From the NCBI GenBank assembly GCA_947499775.1, contig CANMPY010000028.1, positions 1 to 11,246 of the forward strand: a stretch of 11,246 nt of DNA, read 5' to 3'. Shown here piece by piece: positions 7,076-11,246 of the stretch (its first letter is position 1; each line of letters opens with the position of its first letter). The translations under genes were made by a program, and so were the position numbers. The notes beneath the pieces are model-generated. The model did not search any database, was not told the origin of the DNA, and saw only the letters and a program-made list of their open reading frames with translations. The DNA is from Bacteroidota bacterium. Lineage in GTDB: Bacteria; Bacteroidota; Bacteroidia; NS11-12g; UBA9320.

Positions 7076-8596
7076 TTGAAATTATCTAATTCTAAGCTAT
7101 TCGTCTATAGTCTTTATTTGGTTTTATTAATCCTTGGTCTTTATCACCACGAAATGTGGAGGGATGAATACGAAGAGTATTTGCAAGCACGTGATGCCGA
7201 AGGGTTGTTCGGCTTAGGCAATACCATTAATCAGGGGCATGCCATGCTTTGGCAGGGATGTCTTTGGATTATAACCCGTTTTACGCATAATCCATTAGCT
7301 ATGAAAATTTTCCATGGATTAATTGCAGCCACTTTTGCCTTTGTTATCGTTTTTAAGAGTCCGTTTAAGCTATGGCAATGTGTAATGATAATGTTGAGCT
7401 ACTTTTTACTTTTCGAATACGCAGTAATAAGTAGGTGTTATGCATTTGGCGTATTGTTTTTTATGCTTTTTGCACTAAGCTATTCAGCCAAAGGAATGCT
7501 GAATTGGCGAATTGGAATTATCCTTTTCTTATTGGCCAATACCTCTATTTATGCCATGATGCTTACTGCCGTTTTAGCTGCATGGCTCTTTTTTATGGAT
7601 CTAGCTCATAACCGAGAAACGGTAAAGATTAAGTGTATGAAGAAGTGGCCAATACTCTTATTCATTGGTTTAGGTATATTAATGGCATTTTTGCAAATTA
7701 GTCCACAACCCGATAATTCATTTCCTATACATCGCGTTACATGGCCATTTAATTATTATCGCTTTCAAGTGGCCTGCTCTCAATTTTTTAATGCTTTTGT
7801 ACCTATTCCGAAACTGAATCATCTTCATTTTTGGAATACAAATATATTAATGTCAGACAATGGAATCTGCTTGTGGTTTTATTCGATTTTAGTATTCATC
7901 ATTACCTCCTTTCCGTTCATCAAACGCGTATCTATTTTAATTTTATGGTTATCTGGCGTCATTCTTGTTTTGTTTTTTCAATACCATACTGGATTTTATT
8001 TTGCACGGTACTACGGTCACTTTTTTCTGTGGTGGTTAGTTTGCTTGTGGCTAATGCAAACCCTTTATACTCCATTAGAGAGTAATAGAATAGTGAACAT
8101 ATTAGCCATAGGGAGTATTTTGTTATTTCAAGTTATTGGAGGAATGGTAGTGTATGGATACGACTGGAATCTAAAATTTTCGCGTGGGGGAGAGGCAGCT
8201 CATTACCTTAAAGCGAAAGGCTATTCCAAAAATTATATGATAGGAACGGTTGATTTTGCCTTAAGTCCAATAGCAGGAGAGTTGGATACTAAAATTTATA
8301 CAATGCAACATAAGGAATTGGGTAGTTTTACAAAATGGGATACAAAACGATTAAATTCAACCGATAGCATTGATTTGGTTGAAGCTTTAGAAAGTGGTCC
8401 GAAAAATGACACCCTTATTTTTATTGCAACGCATCCAATCCCTGAGTTTGAATATTTTAAAAATATTGCTGAAAAACGCCCCATTCATCGGGAGTTTATT
8501 TTTAATAATTATAATTTTTATTGCATGGCTTATTTCAAGCCGGGCATTGAATTTTTCGAAGGTTATTGGTTGTTCAGAGTCAACCGTATAAATTAA
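7076..8596 (+). CDS. Polytopic membrane protein, GT-C glycosyltransferase-like
   Basis: A 506-residue protein with about ten or more hydrophobic helices in residues 8-360, followed by a soluble C-terminal domain (about 365-506). After the first helix comes HHEMWRDEYEEYLQ: an acidic Asp30-Glu31 pair in the first outside loop is the hallmark position of catalytic acids in GT-C enzymes (PMT/ArnT-like), which transfer sugars from lipid-phosphate donors outside the inner membrane. The ISRCYAFGVLF stretch (118-128) resembles the AR-Y-L motif of such proteins, and ARYYGHFF (310-317) is another conserved-looking segment. Acceptor and donor are unknown. The start is probably TTG 7076: no in-frame ATG lies between the upstream stop at 7017-7019 and Met27, and starting at Met27 would remove the first helix. 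It follows the barrel gene after 56 bases, with its own promoter element. Confidence 0.7.
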   Translation: MKLSNSKLFVYSLYLVLLILGLYHHEMWRDEYEEYLQARDAEGLFGLGNTINQGHAMLWQGCLWIITRFTHNPLAMKIFHGLIAATFAFVIVFKSPFKLWQCVMIMLSYFLLFEYAVISRCYAFGVLFFMLFALSYSAKGMLNWRIGIILFLLANTSIYAMMLTAVLAAWLFFMDLAHNRETVKIKCMKKWPILLFIGLGILMAFLQISPQPDNSFPIHRVTWPFNYYRFQVACSQFFNAFVPIPKLNHLHFWNTNILMSDNGICLWFYSILVFIITSFPFIKRVSILILWLSGVILVLFFQYHTGFYFARYYGHFFLWWLVCLWLMQTLYTPLESNRIVNILAIGSILLFQVIGGMVVYGYDWNLKFSRGGEAAHYLKAKGYSKNYMIGTVDFALSPIAGELDTKIYTMQHKELGSFTKWDTKRLNSTDSIDLVEALESGPKNDTLIFIATHPIPEFEYFKNIAEKRPIHREFIFNNYNFYCMAYFKPGIEFFEGYWLFRVNRIN

Positions 8597-8622
8597 GCCG
8601 AAGTTTCTCAATAGTATTTGAA

Positions 8623-8630
8623 TACCTTTG
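8623..8630 (+). promoter_or_regulatory. Putative -7 element before the YqeY-like gene
   Basis: TACCTTTG, identical to the element upstream of the barrel gene (4572-4579), ends 4 bases before ATG 8635. If used, transcription would begin at about the start codon. No good -33 TTG is present at the expected distance; a TTT at 8604-8606 is the nearest candidate. Confidence 0.45.
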
Positions 8631-8634
8631 CCAC

Positions 8635-9075
8635 ATGAGCTTATTCGAAAAAGTAAATCAGGAAATAACCTTAGCCATGAAGGCTAGAAATGAGGATCGT
8701 TTAAGAACCTTTAGAAATGTAAAAGCATCCTTTTTACTCTTACAATCTTCGGGAGTAGAAATAGCAGAAGACGCTTATTTAAAAGCCATACAAAAGATGG
8801 CTAAGCAAGTGCGTGATAGCATTGATATTTTTGAAAAGGAAAATAGAATGGATTTGGCCAATAAAGAAAAATCAGAATTGGTTATTTTACAAGAACTATT
8901 GCCAACTCAAATGAGTGAAGAAGAGATTCTTAAAATGGTTCAGGAAATAATTTTGCAGACCAATGCTCAAGGAATGAAAGATTTGGGGAAAGTAATGCCA
9001 GCAGTGATGAAAGCCACGGCTGGTATAGCAGATGGAAAACTAATTTCGGAGGTGGTGAAACGATTGTTGGGGTAA
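8635..9075 (+). CDS. YqeY/GatB-like domain protein
   Basis: A 146-residue protein, the usual length for the YqeY family. Typical sequence runs from MSLFEKVNQEITLAMKAR through LRTFRNVKASF, KQVRDSIDIFEKENRMDLANKE and LLPTQMSEEEI to the C-terminal signature GMKDLGKVMPAVMKATAG, then ADGKLISEVVKRLL. It resembles the tail domain of the GatB subunit of Asp/Glu-tRNA amidotransferase, which binds tRNA; the role of stand-alone YqeY proteins is not settled. ATG 8635 is chosen because homologues begin at this Met. An in-frame ATG at 8566 would overlap the upstream gene and place the promoter inside the coding region. It is convergent with ugd, with a palindrome between them. No catalytic residues can be pointed to. 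Confidence 0.92.
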   Translation: MSLFEKVNQEITLAMKARNEDRLRTFRNVKASFLLLQSSGVEIAEDAYLKAIQKMAKQVRDSIDIFEKENRMDLANKEKSELVILQELLPTQMSEEEILKMVQEIILQTNAQGMKDLGKVMPAVMKATAGIADGKLISEVVKRLLG

Positions 9076-9148
9076 ACGTTATTCTTCAATGTTTGTTATT
9101 CCAATGAACCTATCAGCGTAAATGTAGCTAGGGACTTTTTTTGGTATG

Positions 9149-9183
9149 AGATTCCTCTCTCGCCCAGGGCGAGAGAGGAATCT
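9149..9183. repeat. Perfect 17-bp inverted repeat between convergent genes
   Basis: AGATTCCTCTCTCGCCC (9149-9165) and GGGCGAGAGAGGAATCT (9167-9183) are perfectly complementary around a single A (9166). The arms are clearly richer in GC than the surrounding AT-rich gap. A T7 run lies on the left side (9136-9142), but neither strand has a T-run just 3' of the stem. It could fold into a very stable hairpin in transcripts of either yqeY or ugd. Options are a bidirectional 3'-end or terminator structure, or a REP/MITE-like element. The rest of the 9076-9240 gap has only weak structures. Confidence 0.85.
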
Positions 9184-9240
9184 ATATAATAGGCAGCATT
9201 CAATTTCTCGCATGCATAGGGGTAAATTAAAATGAGAAAT

Positions 9241-10560
9241 TTAGACCCCTGCCCTTCCAATACAATCATAGGAAAAGCCATGATCCATCATTTCTTGGGG
9301 CTCATAAATATTGCGCCCGTCAATGATGCATTTGTTTTTAAGTCGCAATCCCATTTCATCAAACTTCGGGGATCTGAACTCAGGCCATTCGGTTACAATT
9401 AGCAAGGCATCTGCCTCATTTAGCGCTTCATATTTCGATGTAGCGTAGGTGATGGTATTTCCCAAAATCTTTTGCGCTTCGTGTGCAGCCACAGGGTCAT
9501 ATGCCGATACCGTTGCGCCTTCGGCTAAGAGTTTTTCTATTATAACCAAACTTGGGGCTTCACGCATATCATCTGTTTTGGGCTTAAAAGCTAAGCCCCA
9601 CATGGCGAAATGTTTTCCTTTCAAGGTGCCGAAACGTTTCTTTATTTTATTAAATAACACCGATTTTTGAAAATCATTAACCGACTCTACTGCTTCCAGT
9701 ATTTGCATTTTATAGCCATGTTCATGAGCTGTTTTTGCCAAAGCTTTCACATCTTTAGGAAAGCATGATCCACCATAGCCTATGCCGGGGTAAATAAATT
9801 TATTGCCAATTCGCGGGTCACTTCCAATGCCTTTTCGAACATGATTTACATCAGCTCCCATTATTTCACATAGGTTTGCAATATCATTCATGAAGCTAAT
9901 TTTGGTGGCCAACATTGCGTTTGCAGCATATTTGGTCATTTCGGCCGATGGAATATCCATAAAAATAATGGGGTGGCCGTTTAATAAAAACGGTTTATAC
10001 AATTTGCGCATTATCTCTTCGGCCGTTTCCGATTCAATGCCCACAACTATTCTGTCAGGTTTTAAAAAATCGTCGATGGCAGCGCCTTCTTTTAAAAATT
10101 CAGGATTCGATGCTACATCAAATTTAAGGTTCGAGCCGCGCTTGTTCAAAGCATTTTGAATAGCGTGTTTTACCTTAAGGGATGTGCCAACAGGAACCGT
10201 ACTTTTAGTTACAACTACACCATAAGCATTCATATTTTGCCCAATCTCAGTAGCTACAGCCAATACATATTTCAAATCGGCACTTCCATCTTCGCCTGGA
10301 GGTGTGCCAACTGCAATAAAAGCCACATCACAATCTTTGATACTTTCATTAAGCGATGAACTAAAATTTAAACGGCCATCGTTATGATTCTTTTGAACCA
10401 TCTCTTGCAAACCGGGTTCAAAAATTGGCAATATGCCTTTCTTTAAATTTTCTATTTTTGATTTATCAATGTCAATGCACACCACATCAATGCCCACCTC
10501 CGCAAAACATGTACCTGTTACTAACCCAACGTATCCTGTTCCTATAACTGCTATTTTCAT
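9241..10560 (-). CDS. ugd: UDP-glucose 6-dehydrogenase
   Basis: NAD-dependent cytoplasmic enzyme that oxidises UDP-glucose twice to UDP-glucuronate, a precursor for capsule, exopolysaccharide or LPS sugars. The 439-residue length is normal. Seen: Rossmann GTGYVG (7-12) with Asp29/Asp31 after the second strand; FEPGL (48-51); VGTPPGEDGSADL (84-96); STVPVGT (120-126); NPEFLKEG (152-159); EMTKYAANAMLA with Lys210 and Asn214; and GYGGSCFPKD (261-270) with catalytic Cys266 and Asp270. The C-terminal domain includes AFKPKTDDMREAPS and a final IDGRN motif. The start is ATG at the complement of 10558-10560. Eighteen bases separate it from the stop of the upstream aminotransferase, so the two are probably co-transcribed. 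A UDP-N-acetyl-hexosamine dehydrogenase is a less likely alternative, since the motifs fit the UDP-glucose type better. Confidence 0.94.
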   Translation of the reverse strand: MKIAVIGTGYVGLVTGTCFAEVGIDVVCIDIDKSKIENLKKGILPIFEPGLQEMVQKNHNDGRLNFSSSLNESIKDCDVAFIAVGTPPGEDGSADLKYVLAVATEIGQNMNAYGVVVTKSTVPVGTSLKVKHAIQNALNKRGSNLKFDVASNPEFLKEGAAIDDFLKPDRIVVGIESETAEEIMRKLYKPFLLNGHPIIFMDIPSAEMTKYAANAMLATKISFMNDIANLCEIMGADVNHVRKGIGSDPRIGNKFIYPGIGYGGSCFPKDVKALAKTAHEHGYKMQILEAVESVNDFQKSVLFNKIKKRFGTLKGKHFAMWGLAFKPKTDDMREAPSLVIIEKLLAEGATVSAYDPVAAHEAQKILGNTITYATSKYEALNEADALLIVTEWPEFRSPKFDEMGLRLKNKCIIDGRNIYEPQEMMDHGFSYDCIGRAGV

Positions 10561-10578
10561 TTTATTAATTTGGCGATT

Positions 10579-11246
10579 TTAAGATTTATTATTTTTATTT
10601 TCAAAGGCGTTAACGATCTCGTTTAATTCATTAACAATGTATTGCAATTGTTCTTCATCCATTTCGGTACTTATAGGCAACGATAGCACACATTTGCAGA
10701 GCATTTCTGAAACGGGAAATTGCCCTTCATGGTATTTTGATGCCCCAAATGCTTCTTGAAAATGCAAAGGTAAAGGATAATAAATCATGCTTGGGATTCC
10801 CTTTTCGGCCAATTGCTTTCGCAATGCATCGCGATCTATAGCACACACTTGCAATGTGTATTGATGAAACACATGGGTTGATTTAGAATCGCGTACTGGA
10901 ATTTTGAAATAGGGGTGATTGGCAAAGGCTTTATCATAATAATCGGCAACGTTTTGCCTGGCTTCGCAATAGGTATCAAGGTGCCTTAATTTTATAGTCA
11001 ATACAGCGGCTTGAATGGTATCGAGTCGTGAATTAACGCCTATTACTTCATGGTAATATTGAATTCTTTGCCCATGGTTCGCAATCATTTTTATAGTATT
11101 CGAAAGCGTTTCGTCATTGGTAAACAGGGCTCCACCATCGCCAAAACAGCCTAGATTTTTGGAAGGGAAAAACGAAGTAGTCCCTATATGACCAATAGTG
11201 CCAGCTTGTTTTTTTGTGCCATCGTCAAACGTATAAACAGACCCTA
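10579..11246 (-). CDS. DegT/DnrJ/EryC1/StrS sugar aminotransferase, WbpE-like (5' end outside window)
   Basis: PLP-dependent aminotransferase acting on a nucleotide keto-sugar. The frame is open from the right edge of the window to the stop at 10579-10581, giving 221 visible residues; roughly the first 150 are missing. The Met at 11088 is internal, because the frame upstream encodes the family core: SFFPSKNLGCFGDGGA, in which the Lys (complement of 11158-11160) is the PLP-binding residue. Then come ANHGQRIQYYHEVIGVNSRLDTIQAAVL, the typical substrate-site stretch, and the C-terminal SMIYYPLPLHFQEAF and LSLPISTEM motifs. The SFFPSK-LG and HGQ-YYH-IG-N-RLD pattern is closest to WbpE-like enzymes (UDP-3-keto-GlcNAcA amination) as I recall them. 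Exact substrate is inferred. It is followed by ugd in the same direction, consistent with a surface-polysaccharide cluster continuing to the right. Confidence 0.9.
   Translation of the reverse strand, partial: GSVYTFDDGTKKQAGTIGHIGTTSFFPSKNLGCFGDGGALFTNDETLSNTIKMIANHGQRIQYYHEVIGVNSRLDTIQAAVLTIKLRHLDTYCEARQNVADYYDKAFANHPYFKIPVRDSKSTHVFHQYTLQVCAIDRDALRKQLAEKGIPSMIYYPLPLHFQEAFGASKYHEGQFPVSEMLCKCVLSLPISTEMDEEQLQYIVNELNEIVNAFENKNNKS

Noticed and set aside
9202..9241. AATTTCTC / GAGAAATT inverted repeat in the yqeY-ugd gap
   Set aside because: Eight-bp AT-rich arms separated by 24 bases; could easily be chance and it conflicts with the other fold in the same bases.
9218..9250. Inverted repeat AGGGGTAAATT / AATTTAGACCCCT overlapping the ugd stop codon
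   Set aside because: The arms pair only with a two-base bulge and there is no T-run beyond the stem on the minus strand; possible 3' structure but not supportable as a terminator.
9096..9281. 61-codon minus-strand frame across the palindrome
   Set aside because: It overlaps the end of ugd in another frame, has no similarity I recognise and runs straight through the inverted repeat; a chance open frame.

Overview
The window looks like chromosomal DNA of an AT-rich member of the Bacteroidota (Bacteroidia, Flavobacteriia, Chitinophagia or Sphingobacteriia-like; I cannot place it lower). Reasons seen in the sequence: a type IX secretion (T9SS) C-terminal sorting domain, a Rho factor with a long disordered insertion, an outer-membrane beta-barrel protein with a carboxypeptidase-regulatory-like front domain, several exact matches to the Bacteroidota promoter element TAnnTTTG, and starts without clear Shine-Dalgarno sequences. 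No tRNA, rRNA, CRISPR array, transposase or phage gene is visible.

Layout. (1) 5-1783 (+): rho, transcription termination factor. (2) 1924-3933 (+): a promoter, then a pair of exported or surface proteins. The first is a small T9SS cargo protein. The second, 17 bases on, is a collagen-like Gly-X-Y protein whose reading frame is broken by an apparent one-base loss at about 3320-3323. A strong intrinsic terminator at 3956-3992 ends this unit. (3) 3991-4410 (-): a small DUF1761-type membrane protein, convergent with unit 2 and divergent from unit 4. (4) 4596-7019 (+): a large outer-membrane beta-barrel protein of the TonB-dependent-receptor-like class. (5) 7076-8596 (+): a polytopic GT-C-like membrane protein, probably starting at TTG. 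(6) 8635-9075 (+): a YqeY/GatB-like protein. (7) 9241-11246 (-): ugd (UDP-glucose 6-dehydrogenase), preceded by a DegT/DnrJ/EryC1/StrS sugar aminotransferase that runs off the right edge. The last two look like the downstream end of a polysaccharide (capsule or O-antigen) gene cluster.

How they fit together. Most genes concern the cell envelope: secreted surface proteins, an outer-membrane barrel, a membrane glycosyltransferase-like protein, and nucleotide-sugar enzymes (UDP-glucuronate and an amino sugar). Rho and YqeY are housekeeping genes. Intergenic gaps are all under 200 bases. The most notable is 9076-9240, between convergent yqeY and ugd, which holds a perfect 17-bp inverted repeat.

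I see no clear candidate for an entirely new biological system. The observations most worth checking are the disordered insertion in Rho, the frameshifted collagen-like gene, the GC-rich perfect palindrome at 9149-9183, and promoter elements placed so close to start codons that leaderless mRNAs are expected.
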